Shown here: piece by piece, positions 8,427-17,255 of the stretch
How the letters are laid out: each line of letters starts with the position of its first letter
Position numbering within the stretch: the first letter of the stretch is position 1
Source of the DNA: an uncultured bacterium
Lineage (GTDB): Bacteria; Cyanobacteriota; Vampirovibrionia; Gastranaerophilales; Gastranaerophilaceae
Assembly: GCA_902761735.1 (NCBI GenBank)
Contig: CACWLL010000001.1
Coordinates: 124,001-188,000 of the forward strand
DNA: 64,000 bases
Direction of reading: 5' to 3'
Program-made: the position numbers and the translations under genes
The notes under the pieces: model-generated
The model's input: the letters and a program-made list of their open reading frames with translations, nothing else
Database searches by the model: none
Told to the model about the DNA's origin: nothing

Positions 8427-9035
8427 CTACCCTCTCGCTTTTTCCAGCAAGTAACTTGCACGCTTGGTAATTTCGGAGTAAGAACGATTTTCGTACAAAT
8501 CTCGCCCGATACCGACCGCATATGCGCCCGCTTTTAAATAAGCCTGAGCTTCATTAATTTTTACATTACCCTGAACAAGAACTTTTAAAAACGGCATTGG
8601 TCTTAATAAATCTTCAACATATAACACCCCGCCCATAGCAGTAATCGGGTACAATTTTATTAATGGTACTCGAGCTTTCCATGCCATATAAGCTTCGTTC
8701 GCCGTAGAAGCGCCTGCAATTAACGGAATACGTCTGTCTTTTGATATCTTAACCAAATTCATTTGAAAAATTGGGGAAGATAATATTTTAGCTCCGCAAT
8801 CTATTGCAGCTTGAGCCTGAAAGGAAGTAATTATTCCACCGGCACAAATCGCAGCTTTATCCGCAATTTTTTGTATTGCCTTAAAGGTATCAGGAGAATC
8901 AATATTAATCTCCAAAATCTTTATTCCGGCATCTATAAACGCTTCTGCCGTATTAACAATAACATCCTGTTTATTACTTCTTATTATAGGAAAAACTTTT
9001 TCCTCACCGAGTAGTTCTATTAAATTTTTATTCAT
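8427..9035 (-). CDS. eda: 2-keto-3-deoxy-6-phosphogluconate aldolase
   Basis: 202 residues from ATG 9035 (AAAGGAC upstream). TIM-barrel class I aldolase with catalytic Glu in ILEINIDSP, GGIITS phosphate region, Schiff-base Lys127 in LIKLYPITAMGG, and GIGRDLY near the end. It cleaves KDPG to pyruvate and glyceraldehyde-3-phosphate. First gene of the eda-kdgK-csaB operon, divergent from the adenylate cyclase gene across a 59-bp gap that must hold both promoters. Together with KdgK it indicates use of hexuronate-type or Entner-Doudoroff carbon. Confidence 0.92.
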   Translation of the reverse strand: MNKNLIELLGEEKVFPIIRSNKQDVIVNTAEAFIDAGIKILEINIDSPDTFKAIQKIADKAAICAGGIITSFQAQAAIDCGAKILSSPIFQMNLVKISKDRRIPLIAGASTANEAYMAWKARVPLIKLYPITAMGGVLYVEDLLRPMPFLKVLVQGNVKINEAQAYLKAGAYAVGIGRDLYENRSYSEITKRASYLLEKARG

Positions 9036-9094
9036 AAATTGTCCTTTTATAAAATTCATTATATCATAAATGTAGGAAGAGGGATAGACTAAGC

Positions 9095-11071
9095 ATGAAA
9101 CAACTTAAAGATATTGGCTTTTTTGTAAAGGCATTTTTACTATTGGTATTTTTAGTGATTATTACAATTATATGCTCGTATTCCTTTTTAGAGCCAATGG
9201 CTCAAAAGCTGATGATAAAAAATTACACCGCACACAACAAGGTATCTTCAGAAAATGTGGTAATAATTGTTATAGACGACAAATCTCTTTCCTATCATCG
9301 TTGGCCATGGCCGCGCGAATTCTACGGAAAAATTTTAAATTATTTAAATGACTACGCAAACCCTCAGGTAATCGGCTTTGATGCATTAATTCAAAACACC
9401 GATAAAGATAATATGCAATCAGATTTAAAATTTTTTGATGCTGTAGGCAAATGCAAAAAGCTTGTTGTAGGATTTGCTCCCGCAGCTGAAGGGGCATTTT
9501 CTAAAGACCGAAATGACAAATATACTGAAAATTTCTATAAAAAGTTTGCAATTAAAACCAACATCCAATATACCCAAATGTACACAAACGAAGCTAAAGG
9601 ATACGGAAGCTACTATTTGGGACTATCAGAATATCCTAAACAGTATTTTGACAAAGTGCACTATACCGGTTCTGTTTCTCAACCGTTAACGCTATGGGGA
9701 TACGCAAATGCCATGGAGCAAGTTGTTATTGTTAATGGCAAATATTACCCGTCTTTAGCTTTGAGAATGTATTTATTAGCAAATAATACCGACAGCATAA
9801 CACTATATCCCGATAGGATTAAAGTTGATAAGACAGGTTTGGAAATTCCTGCAATTGTAGTACCCTCCGGCATGGAAACACCGCTAAGATTTTACAAACA
9901 AATACACAAAGACGGATATACGCATAAAAAATACTCCGCATCTGACATTATTCAATCATATGATAATCTACAAAAGGGGTTGAAGCCAATAATTGACCCG
10001 AAAGAATTTGAAGGAAAAGCTGTTATTGTCGGCGGCAACATCAAGGCTATGGGAATAGTAGGCTTGGAAGATGTAACACCGACTCCTATACTTGAAAAAC
10101 ATCCAGGGGTTGATATTCAGGCTACAAATTATGAAAACATAATAAATAAAGATTTCGTTTCATACAGTGATATTTTTACAGAACTATTTTGGTATGCGGT
10201 TTTTATTATCTTCGTATTTATTATAATACATAAACTTCCAATATTTGGGGCTATTCTGACACTAATCGGCAGTTTCATTGTCTATCTGATTTTTGCTATA
10301 TACTGTTATAATAAAGTATTCTATATCCCTGTTATTACACCACTAATTGTAATGATTTTAGCCTCAATTTTTGCATACTCCTATCGTTCTATAGTTGAGG
10401 GCAGGAATAAAGAGAAAATAAAACAAGCAATGGGGAAATACATCTCCCAAGACGTTATGCAAAATGTAGTACAAAATATTGATGATATAAAGTTGGGCGG
10501 CAAGCGTGCCGTTGTAACTGTTTTATTCTCTGACATAAGAGGGTTTACAAGCATGAGCGAAAAGCTTTCTGCTGAAGATGTTTCAAAAATCCTTAACGAA
10601 TACTTTTCGGAAATGGAACCTATAATTACAAAATACAACGGAGTTATAAACAAATTTATCGGAGATGCTGTAATGGCAATATTCGGAGAACCGATACAAG
10701 ACCTTAACCACCCTATTAATGCGGTAAAATGCGCATACGAAATGCTAAAAAAAGTCGAAGCCCTCAGAGAGAAGTGGCTGTTTGAAGGGAAACCGAAAAT
10801 TGAAATTGGCATCGGTATAAATACGGGAGAAGCATTTGTCGGCAATATCGGTTCAGAGAAACGTCTCGAATACACTGTTATCGGAGATACCGTCAACCTT
10901 GCAAGCCGAATTGAAGGTTATAACAAGGTTTATCATACAAATCTCCTTGTTAGCAGTTCAACCTATTCATATATCAGCGATATTGCAGACGTAATAAAAA
11001 TAGGTGATGTCCAAATTCGAGGGAAATCCAAGAAAATGGATATTTACGAAATACTCCACCTAAAAAATTAA
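9095..11071 (+). CDS. CHASE2-domain class III adenylate/guanylate cyclase
   Basis: 658 residues. One N-terminal transmembrane helix (about 12-32), an extracytoplasmic CHASE2 sensor (about 40-355) with VIVIDDKSLSYHRWPWPR, three transmembrane helices (about 360-440), then a class III cyclase domain (about 470-655). Metal-binding aspartates are D480 in FSDIRGF and D524 in GDAVMAIFG; the NTP-binding stretch YTVIGDTVNLASRIE is intact, so catalysis is expected. It would turn an unknown periplasmic signal into cyclic nucleotide, probably cAMP. No cyclic-nucleotide-binding protein is encoded in the window. Confidence 0.94.
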   Translation: MKQLKDIGFFVKAFLLLVFLVIITIICSYSFLEPMAQKLMIKNYTAHNKVSSENVVIIVIDDKSLSYHRWPWPREFYGKILNYLNDYANPQVIGFDALIQNTDKDNMQSDLKFFDAVGKCKKLVVGFAPAAEGAFSKDRNDKYTENFYKKFAIKTNIQYTQMYTNEAKGYGSYYLGLSEYPKQYFDKVHYTGSVSQPLTLWGYANAMEQVVIVNGKYYPSLALRMYLLANNTDSITLYPDRIKVDKTGLEIPAIVVPSGMETPLRFYKQIHKDGYTHKKYSASDIIQSYDNLQKGLKPIIDPKEFEGKAVIVGGNIKAMGIVGLEDVTPTPILEKHPGVDIQATNYENIINKDFVSYSDIFTELFWYAVFIIFVFIIIHKLPIFGAILTLIGSFIVYLIFAIYCYNKVFYIPVITPLIVMILASIFAYSYRSIVEGRNKEKIKQAMGKYISQDVMQNVVQNIDDIKLGGKRAVVTVLFSDIRGFTSMSEKLSAEDVSKILNEYFSEMEPIITKYNGVINKFIGDAVMAIFGEPIQDLNHPINAVKCAYEMLKKVEALREKWLFEGKPKIEIGIGINTGEAFVGNIGSEKRLEYTVIGDTVNLASRIEGYNKVYHTNLLVSSSTYSYISDIADVIKIGDVQIRGKSKKMDIYEILHLKN

Positions 11072-11098
11072 AATTTGTTCCGCAATTAATTTAACTTG

Positions 11099-11836
11099 TT
11101 ACTTCTTTAAAAGTTTTACAACAGCATAATCGCCATCAGACAAATTTAAATCCGACAAATTTTCATTAATTGATACATTTACAGGTAGACCGTATATATC
11201 AATCGAACCGACATCAATAACTTCGCCGGTATACGATTTTTCGGGATATTTAACAATTGATATTACGGCTTTTCGTCCTGCCTTAATACGTTTCTTATAC
11301 TTTGGTGATACGTATGCCTTTATATATTCTTTGTGCTCCTTTAAAACAGCAACAACTGTATCTTTTGATACATCCGCACCCTCTGAAATTTTAACATCAA
11401 CAATACCGTCTTGAGGGGCATGCAAATATTTTAGTGAGCCTTTTTCCCCGGTACATTTGCCATTATTTTTAACAATTTTATATTCAGCTAATTCTTTGTC
11501 ATATTCTTCTTTTGAAATTGCACCGTCTTTATATCCAAGAGCGGCATCGGTATAATCTGCAGTTGCCTTTTTCTCTATTTTACGCATATCCTTTGAACAA
11601 TTCGAAGAATTTTCATTAATTTCGGCAATAATATCACCGAACTTAATTCTATCACCGGAAGATACGGTAATTTTCGCCACATTACCATCGACCGGAGATA
11701 AAATATCAACCGCATCAAATACAAAGGTTGCACTCGGGGTTTCTATCTCTCTGTTCAACGAGTTTGAATAAAAAATCAAACTCAAACCTACAAGCAATAT
11801 AATCACAAACGAAATACTAATCTTCTTATCAATCAT
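11099..11836 (-). CDS. HlyD-like membrane-fusion / biotinyl-lipoyl-like protein
   Basis: 245 residues. A single N-terminal membrane anchor (8-26) is followed by a half lipoyl motif (VDILSPVDGNVAKITVSSGDRIKFGDIIAEI), a charged helical hairpin with two Cys (about 78-127), the second lipoyl half (LHAPQDGIVDVKISEGADVSKDT) and a beta-barrel domain. This order is that of periplasmic adaptors of ABC and RND exporters. No transporter or outer-membrane factor gene is adjacent. The ribosome-binding site is strong (GAGGTGAGG). It lies 66 bp after the SDR gene, possibly the tail of the nrtR-secG-SDR operon. Confidence 0.82.
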   Translation of the reverse strand: MIDKKISISFVIILLVGLSLIFYSNSLNREIETPSATFVFDAVDILSPVDGNVAKITVSSGDRIKFGDIIAEINENSSNCSKDMRKIEKKATADYTDAALGYKDGAISKEEYDKELAEYKIVKNNGKCTGEKGSLKYLHAPQDGIVDVKISEGADVSKDTVVAVLKEHKEYIKAYVSPKYKKRIKAGRKAVISIVKYPEKSYTGEVIDVGSIDIYGLPVNVSINENLSDLNLSDGDYAVVKLLKK

Positions 11837-11902
11837 ATAAACCTCACCTCTGTATAACTAAATTATCATGAAGAGTAAAAAAATACAAACTCGACAAATA
11901 TA

Positions 11903-12607
11903 CTATATTCCGACACTTAAACCTGCACACAAGTTTATGCTTTGTCCGGTAATACCTTTTGCTTCATCTGAAATTAAATACTTCACTAAAGCTGCAACCT
12001 CCTTAGGCTCAACAAATCTCCTCTGAGGAATACATTGTACAATCTCCTCTCGTGAAAAATTGCTATCTTCAATTGAACTCATACTCAATTCTGTATCCAC
12101 CCACCCGGGATTAATAGTATTTACGGTAATATTAAATTCGGCAAGTTCAAGAGCAAGAGCCTTCGTTAAACCTATCAGACCTGCTTTTGTAGAAGAATAC
12201 AATGAAGCATTTGCTTCTCCCATAACCCCTGATATTGAACCGATATTTACTATCCTGCCATGCTTTTTAAGTTTCATATAAGGAACAGCGGCAGAAATTA
12301 ATTTTACAGGGCTTATTAAATTTGTATTATAGATATCAGAGACATCGTCACTATTGATTTTGTCTATCGGAGAATAAATATATTCACCTGCATTATTAAC
12401 AAGCACTTCTATTTTATTTGCACTTATAAACTCAATTAATGGTGTAATATCCGCCGATAAATCACATACACAAGAGTCTTTGGCATAAGAAATATTTTTT
12501 AGCAAATCTTCGTTTCGTCCTGTAACAAAAACATCACCGACAGACGAAAGTTCATCCGCAATAGCACGACCTATACCACGAGTAGCACCTGTTACAAGAA
12601 TATTCAT
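11903..12607 (-). CDS. Short-chain dehydrogenase/reductase (FabG-like)
   Basis: 234 residues. Classical SDR: NAD(P) motif TGATRGIGRA (7-16), NNAGEY, catalytic Ser in IGSISG, YSSTKAGLIGLTKALA with the Tyr-x3-Lys pair, and NTINPGWVDT. The substrate is unknown. Similarity to 3-oxoacyl-ACP reductases is general, and the gene sits apart from other fatty-acid genes, so I do not name it fabG. It follows secG by 6 nt in the same operon. Confidence 0.88.
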   Translation of the reverse strand: MNILVTGATRGIGRAIADELSSVGDVFVTGRNEDLLKNISYAKDSCVCDLSADITPLIEFISANKIEVLVNNAGEYIYSPIDKINSDDVSDIYNTNLISPVKLISAAVPYMKLKKHGRIVNIGSISGVMGEANASLYSSTKAGLIGLTKALALELAEFNITVNTINPGWVDTELSMSSIEDSNFSREEIVQCIPQRRFVEPKEVAALVKYLISDEAKGITGQSINLCAGLSVGI

Positions 12608-12613
12608 AGTTTC

Positions 12614-12838
12614 TTACTTTATTAATCCAAAACCTAACAAAAATGTGCAAAACAAAAATATTCCGGCAATAATACCTGTTAATTTGTTTAAGCCTTTTTC
12701 TGCACTTTTTTGAGATGAAAACAGCTGTGATGCCCCGCCAATTCCGGCGATGCCATCGCCTTTAGGGGAATGCAGCAATATTAACACAATCAATAAAAAA
12801 GCAGTTATAATCTGTATAGTCCAAATAAACTTAAGCAT
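12614..12838 (-). CDS. secG: Preprotein translocase subunit SecG
   Basis: 74 residues with two transmembrane helices (about 5-22 and 54-72) and the family's central GIGGASQLFSSQKSAEKGLNKLT loop. It is the small subunit of the SecYEG channel that assists SecA-driven export. It sits 3 nt after the NrtR-like gene and 6 nt before the SDR gene, so it is transcribed with them. Confidence 0.93.
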   Translation of the reverse strand: MLKFIWTIQIITAFLLIVLILLHSPKGDGIAGIGGASQLFSSQKSAEKGLNKLTGIIAGIFLFCTFLLGFGLIK

Positions 12839-12841
12839 TTA

Positions 12842-13525
12842 TTATTTTTTCTCCTTTTTCTTAGAAATGAAATGGGCACGTTTGGAATTTAATTTAATAC
12901 TCTCAAACGTATATAATCTTGCAGGACGCTTAGATGATGATTTAGTGAACTCATTCAATTCAATCAACCCTTCAGTCGCAAGAGCCTTCTTTCTGAAATT
13001 TCTCTTATCAAGTTTCTTTTCCATAATTAACTCGTAAGATTTTTGCATTTCAGTTAGTGTAAACTTTTCATTCAACAGCTGATAAGCAACAGGACAAATC
13101 TCCAATCTTTCCCTTGTACGCTTCAGCGAATATTGAATAATTTCTTTATGGTCAAATGCCAATGGCGGCAAATCGGAAACCTTATGCCAACCCAGTTCCG
13201 GAGTTGAAACAACTTTAATATCTTCAGCCCTTACAAGAGCGAAATATGCACAAGTTATAACCCTTGAATTAGGGTGACGAAGAGGATCTCCGAAAGTGTA
13301 TAATTGCTCCAAATAAATATTATCTACATTTGTACGTTCTTTTAAAACTCTCAATGCAGCTTGATCCAAATTTTCACTCAAACGAACATACCCGCCGGGG
13401 ATTGCCCATTTATCTTTAAACGGTTCATTCTCACGTTTTACAAGCAATACTTGTATTGAATTGTTTATAATCGTCAAAATTACAACGTCGACTGTTATTT
13501 CATGAGTTTTTGTTTCGTTAAACAT
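12842..13525 (-). CDS. NrtR-like regulator: degenerate Nudix domain plus winged helix
   Basis: 227 residues from ATG 13525. Residues 1-140 are a Nudix fold like that of ADP-ribose pyrophosphatases (WAIPGGYVRLSE), but the Nudix box reads ...LRVLKERTNV instead of REXXEEXG, so key metal-binding glutamates are missing. Residues 150-227 form a winged helix containing LDKRNFRKKAL and RPARLYTF. This architecture and the decayed box fit NrtR, a repressor of NAD-metabolism genes that senses ADP-ribose. No NAD gene is next to it; it leads an operon with secG. A residual hydrolase role is possible. Confidence 0.83.
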   Translation of the reverse strand: MFNETKTHEITVDVVILTIINNSIQVLLVKRENEPFKDKWAIPGGYVRLSENLDQAALRVLKERTNVDNIYLEQLYTFGDPLRHPNSRVITCAYFALVRAEDIKVVSTPELGWHKVSDLPPLAFDHKEIIQYSLKRTRERLEICPVAYQLLNEKFTLTEMQKSYELIMEKKLDKRNFRKKALATEGLIELNEFTKSSSKRPARLYTFESIKLNSKRAHFISKKKEKK

Positions 13526-13593
13526 AATACTTATCTCTACTCCGAAACTATAATACAATAAAAAAAATAAATTGGCTTTAGTATTACTAAAAT

Positions 13594-13614
13594 TTTGTTA
13601 AGATTTATTTACAT
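13594..13614. promoter_or_regulatory. Imperfect TTTGTTA-N7-TTTACAT dyad upstream of the 13681 gene
   Basis: About 67-87 bp before the start codon. It resembles the better TTTGTAA-N7/8-TTACAAA dyads before the genes at 18444 and 34327. Operator status is inference. Confidence 0.3.
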
Positions 13615-13650
13615 GATATGAAATATAGCAATTTTACAAGTCAGAAATAC

Positions 13651-13670
13651 TTTATATAAATAAGGTAAGG
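13651..13670 (+). promoter_or_regulatory. Promoter/leader 20-mer shared with the 34327 gene
   Basis: TTTATATAAATAAGGTAAGG, 19 of 20 bases identical to 34282-34301. It holds a -10-like TATATA/TATAAA and ends in an AAGG repeat that may be the ribosome-binding site or transcript start region, 10 nt before the ATG. Confidence 0.5.
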
Positions 13671-13680
13671 GAAAATAATA

Positions 13681-15333
13681 ATGTATTATGGTTATGGATA
13701 CATAAACAGCAGCTATATGGATGCATGGTTAGGTTTAAGCATGTTGTCGGCGTTATTACGTAATCTAAAAAATGATAACAGCGGGCAATATGGCTATTCA
13801 GGATTTTATGACCCTCATTCATATAATCCGTACAGAGATTCATTATTTTATCACGAGAGCAGAAGAAGCGGAAGAAACAACAATCCGCATCCGATACAAA
13901 GAGGAAACGTTCAAAGCATAAATGATGACACAAAGGTTGGGAATCTTCTTGGGGGACAACCATCACAACAAGCCGGAACTGGGAATATATCAAGTTCACA
14001 GTCTTCAAGCGGAACGGTTACTCAGGGCAACAATACAGGAAGCCTTTCTTCCTCTGCAAACACAGGCTCAAATCCGACAACAATATCAGGAGAACCCTCT
14101 GCAACGTCGGGGAATTTAGCCGCAAGCAACATAAACGGAGCAGGCGGCACTCCTGCAACAATGTCCGCCGGAACAAATACTCCAACAAATTATGGTTATA
14201 CTCCGGGATTAACCTCTGCTTATTCGAATTCAAACAATATCTTTGGACAAAGTGCAATACCGGGTAATAACCCTCTCGGACCAAACGGACAAATTCCGCC
14301 TTACGTTCAAGCAATGTTAAAAAAATCATATGATACCGATAATGCAATTGGACCATTCAGTTTGGATGCAACAAACGGAGTTTACCCTTGGATAGGCTCA
14401 ATTCCTCCGTCAGGCGGATTTATTTCGGGATTACCGGTTCAATCGACAACCCCGCAAATATTTGGGAATCCGACAAATAATGGGGTAATATTGAATCCCG
14501 CCTTAACAACATTAACAACAAATTATCAAGTAGACATAATGCCGTATTCAATGCTTGCTCCTTATATGTGGAAAACACAAACACCACAGCAACAACAGCA
14601 AAGAGTTCAACAACCGCGAGTCGTTGGGCAACAGCAAAGAGCTATGATGCAGCAACAGGGAAGCGATCAACGTGCACAAGCACAAGCTCAACCACAAATT
14701 CAAACACAAAGGCAAACCTCGGGCAGTCAACGAGGACCAAAAGCAAGCCAACAAAGCTTTACGAGTAAACAACAAACGCCTCAGCAAACTACATCAAAAG
14801 ATACTTCCGTAACATATAAAAGGAACGGGCATGTAAAACTTGGCAAAGCTGTACAACAGAGATTGCAGCAAATAGCACAAAAAGTTAATTGCAACTATGA
14901 AGATATCTTTGGTGTAATGTATAAAGAATCCGGTTTTAGGACAGTTCCAACTAATTGGGATGGGAAAAGAGCTGTCGGCTTATTACAATGGACAGATATT
15001 GCAATTAAAGACTTAAATCAGGTTTACGGACTAAACTTAACAAAAGATAAAATAGCAAGAATGAATATAATGCAACAACTCGATTTAGCTGAATTAACTC
15101 TTCAAAGAGAAAAAGTCGTTGCGGGATTTGACAGCAATCAAAGATTAACATCCGGACAACTATATGCAATGAATTATGTTCCTAAAGGCGCTAAAAGTAA
15201 TGTTGTTGCTCGCAAAGGCGACGGCAATTATGAAGGGAATGAAGGATTAGATATCAACGGTGACGGCAACATAACTCAAGTCGAACTAAACAGAAGAGTA
15301 AGTCGCGGTAAGGCATTTATGGATTTAGCATAA
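13681..15333 (+). CDS. Leaderless lytic-transglycosylase-like protein with EF-hand and long low-complexity region
   Basis: 550 residues in three zones: Tyr/Ser/Gly/Asn-rich 1-290, Gln-rich 300-375, and a globular C-terminal domain (about 380-550). The last has the lysozyme-like signature YKESGF (candidate catalytic Glu416) and AVGLLQW, as in soluble lytic transglycosylases, followed by a perfect 12-residue EF-hand calcium loop DINGDGNITQVE near residue 525. No Sec signal peptide is visible although the likely substrate, peptidoglycan, is outside the cytoplasm. It is upstream of and co-directional with minCDE, suggesting a role at division. Function is inferred; the family is unknown to me. 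Confidence 0.72.
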   Translation: MYYGYGYINSSYMDAWLGLSMLSALLRNLKNDNSGQYGYSGFYDPHSYNPYRDSLFYHESRRSGRNNNPHPIQRGNVQSINDDTKVGNLLGGQPSQQAGTGNISSSQSSSGTVTQGNNTGSLSSSANTGSNPTTISGEPSATSGNLAASNINGAGGTPATMSAGTNTPTNYGYTPGLTSAYSNSNNIFGQSAIPGNNPLGPNGQIPPYVQAMLKKSYDTDNAIGPFSLDATNGVYPWIGSIPPSGGFISGLPVQSTTPQIFGNPTNNGVILNPALTTLTTNYQVDIMPYSMLAPYMWKTQTPQQQQQRVQQPRVVGQQQRAMMQQQGSDQRAQAQAQPQIQTQRQTSGSQRGPKASQQSFTSKQQTPQQTTSKDTSVTYKRNGHVKLGKAVQQRLQQIAQKVNCNYEDIFGVMYKESGFRTVPTNWDGKRAVGLLQWTDIAIKDLNQVYGLNLTKDKIARMNIMQQLDLAELTLQREKVVAGFDSNQRLTSGQLYAMNYVPKGAKSNVVARKGDGNYEGNEGLDINGDGNITQVELNRRVSRGKAFMDLA

Positions 15334-15351
15334 TAATACAAGCATTAATAA

Positions 15352-15363
15352 ATGTTGCAACAT
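15352..15363. promoter_or_regulatory. ATGTTGCAACAT palindrome before minC
   Basis: Perfect 12-base palindrome 19 nt after the upstream stop and about 86 bp before the minC start. It may be an operator for minCDE; there is no T-run, so it is not a terminator. Confidence 0.3.
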
Positions 15364-15448
15364 ATCGCAATATATTATTGCTTATATTTATTTTTTTATG
15401 TATCCTGAAAACAACCAGATTAACTATATGTTCAGGAAGGGAAATTTA

Positions 15449-16348
15449 ATGGATAAGGGATACGTAGAAAACGGGTTTATAGTCGACTTGGCGCATTCTA
15501 AAAAGACTTCTGACGTCATTTACGAACTAAGTAAAATTCTTGAAATGCCTGAAGCAAAAAACAAAAAAATATGTTTGAAGCTTGGCGACATGAAGTTATC
15601 GGAAACAGAATTGGTAAGTATCAAAACTCTTGTTGAAATTATGGATTCGCAAATTGAATTTATAAGTACAAGTTCCGAAACTACAACAGAAGCAGCAAAA
15701 GCTTTGGGTATAGAAATTTCTCAGTTGGGGGCATCCGTTCCTGCACTTGATATTTCTGCAAGCGAAGCTGAAAATGAAGAGGTAAATGCAGAACTGACAA
15801 ATGCTTTGGATAAAATATTCGGGGAAGGTGATTTCGAAGAACGCTATCCCGAAGAAAATGTCGAACATTCCCGACAAGAAACAAATGATACTAATGCAAA
15901 TCAGGCTCCTGCAATAGAAACAGATATTCAAATTGTAACATTTGAAGATGCTGAGGAATTAGAAAACATTAGAAAAAATGATAGGGAAACAGAAAAACTC
16001 CCTACTCTGTACATTCACAGAACTCTTCGCTCCGGACAAAGCCTATCCTCGGAAGGTAATATTGTAATTATAGGTGATGTGAACCCCGGTGCGGAAATTA
16101 TTGCAAAAGGAGATATTACCGTTTGGGGTATCTTAGGAGGAATTGCTCATGCGGGCTCAGACGGAAACTCTTATTCAAAAATAAGAGCACTCAAACTGAA
16201 TGCAATACAAATAAGAATAGGAAATGTATTTGCTCGCAGACCGGATACGGTAAACACGCCTTACATTCAAAGAACTGATACCTACGTTCCTGAAGAGGCG
16301 AGAGTAAGTAAAAATCACATTATGGTATACAAGCTTCATGAAGCATAA
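15449..16348 (+). CDS. minC: Septum site-determining protein MinC
   Basis: 299 residues from ATG 15449 (AGGAAGGG ribosome-binding site; an earlier ATG at 15398 lacks one). The C-terminal domain (about 195-290) is the right-handed beta-helix of MinC: TLRSGQSLSSEGNIVIIGDVNPGAEI, GDITVWGILGGIAHAG. The N-terminal domain is divergent and an acidic linker (about 115-190) joins the two. MinC blocks FtsZ polymerisation away from mid-cell and is recruited by MinD. First gene of minC-minD-minE. Confidence 0.93.
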   Translation: MDKGYVENGFIVDLAHSKKTSDVIYELSKILEMPEAKNKKICLKLGDMKLSETELVSIKTLVEIMDSQIEFISTSSETTTEAAKALGIEISQLGASVPALDISASEAENEEVNAELTNALDKIFGEGDFEERYPEENVEHSRQETNDTNANQAPAIETDIQIVTFEDAEELENIRKNDRETEKLPTLYIHRTLRSGQSLSSEGNIVIIGDVNPGAEIIAKGDITVWGILGGIAHAGSDGNSYSKIRALKLNAIQIRIGNVFARRPDTVNTPYIQRTDTYVPEEARVSKNHIMVYKLHEA

Positions 16349-16437
16349 CGGAGATAACATATATGACAGCATTAATGGAAGAAGATATTAAAATCAATAC
16401 GGAAGAAAAATCGGAAAAGACAGAAAAAGGAGACACA

Positions 16438-17253
16438 ATGAGCGGTCGAGTAATAGTAATAACCTCCGGTAAAGGCGGGGTAGGTAAAACTACCACTAAT
16501 GCTAACATCGGGACAGCTCTTGCCAGAACCGGCAAAAAAGTTGTTATGATAGACACCGACCTCGGGCTTAGAAACTTAGATTTATTGCTCGGGCTTGAAA
16601 ATAGAATTGTATACACAATTGTCGATGTTGTTGAAGAACGCTGTAAGTTGAAACAAGCCTTAGTTAAGGATAAGAAAAATCCAAACCTGTGCTTACTTGC
16701 CGCGGCTCAAACCAGAGATAAAACAGCGGTAACAGAAGAACAATTAAAGGATATTTGCGAAGAATTAAAAAAAGATTTTGATTTTATTCTCGTAGACTGT
16801 CCGGCAGGAATTGAGCAAGGTTTTCAAAATGCAGTTGCCGGAGCATCAGAAGCAATCGTTGTTACTACTCCGGAAATGTCTGCAGTTCGTGATGCCGACA
16901 GAATAATCGGTTTATTAGAAGCAAAAGAAGAAATAAAATCTTATAAACTTCTAATCAACAGAGTAAGACCAAATATGATTGAAACTAACGATATGATGAG
17001 CGTTGAAGATGTTCAAGAAATATTATCAACTCCTATCATCGGGGTTATACCTGAAGATGCAGGAATTATCACATCTACAAACAAAGGCGAACCAATTGTC
17101 AATGATAATAAATCACTTGCAGGTCTGGCATATAATAATGTAGCAAGAAGAATTATGGGTGAAGACGTACCGCTTCTTAATCTAAAAGAAGATAATAGCG
17201 TTGCCGGAAAAGTTAAAAAATTCTTCTCAAATTTGTTCGGTAAGGAGAAATAA
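16438..17253 (+). CDS. minD: Septum site-determining ATPase MinD
   Basis: 271 residues from ATG 16438, chosen because AAAAGGAG precedes it and the length matches MinD. The deviant Walker A GKGGVGKTT (11-19), switch motifs DTDLGLRNLDLLLG and VDCPAGIEQGF, and a C-terminal amphipathic membrane-targeting helix (VKKFFSNLFGK) are all present. MinD binds the membrane as an ATP dimer, recruits MinC and is released by MinE. A second in-frame ATG at 16363 also has a ribosome-binding site (CGGAG) and would add 25 mostly acidic residues. Confidence 0.95.
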   Translation: MSGRVIVITSGKGGVGKTTTNANIGTALARTGKKVVMIDTDLGLRNLDLLLGLENRIVYTIVDVVEERCKLKQALVKDKKNPNLCLLAAAQTRDKTAVTEEQLKDICEELKKDFDFILVDCPAGIEQGFQNAVAGASEAIVVTTPEMSAVRDADRIIGLLEAKEEIKSYKLLINRVRPNMIETNDMMSVEDVQEILSTPIIGVIPEDAGIITSTNKGEPIVNDNKSLAGLAYNNVARRIMGEDVPLLNLKEDNSVAGKVKKFFSNLFGKEK

Positions 17254-17255
17254 GA

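Noticed and set aside
10381-10896. Long minus-strand frame inside the adenylate cyclase gene
   Set aside because: Antisense shadow of a well-conserved catalytic domain; no family resemblance.
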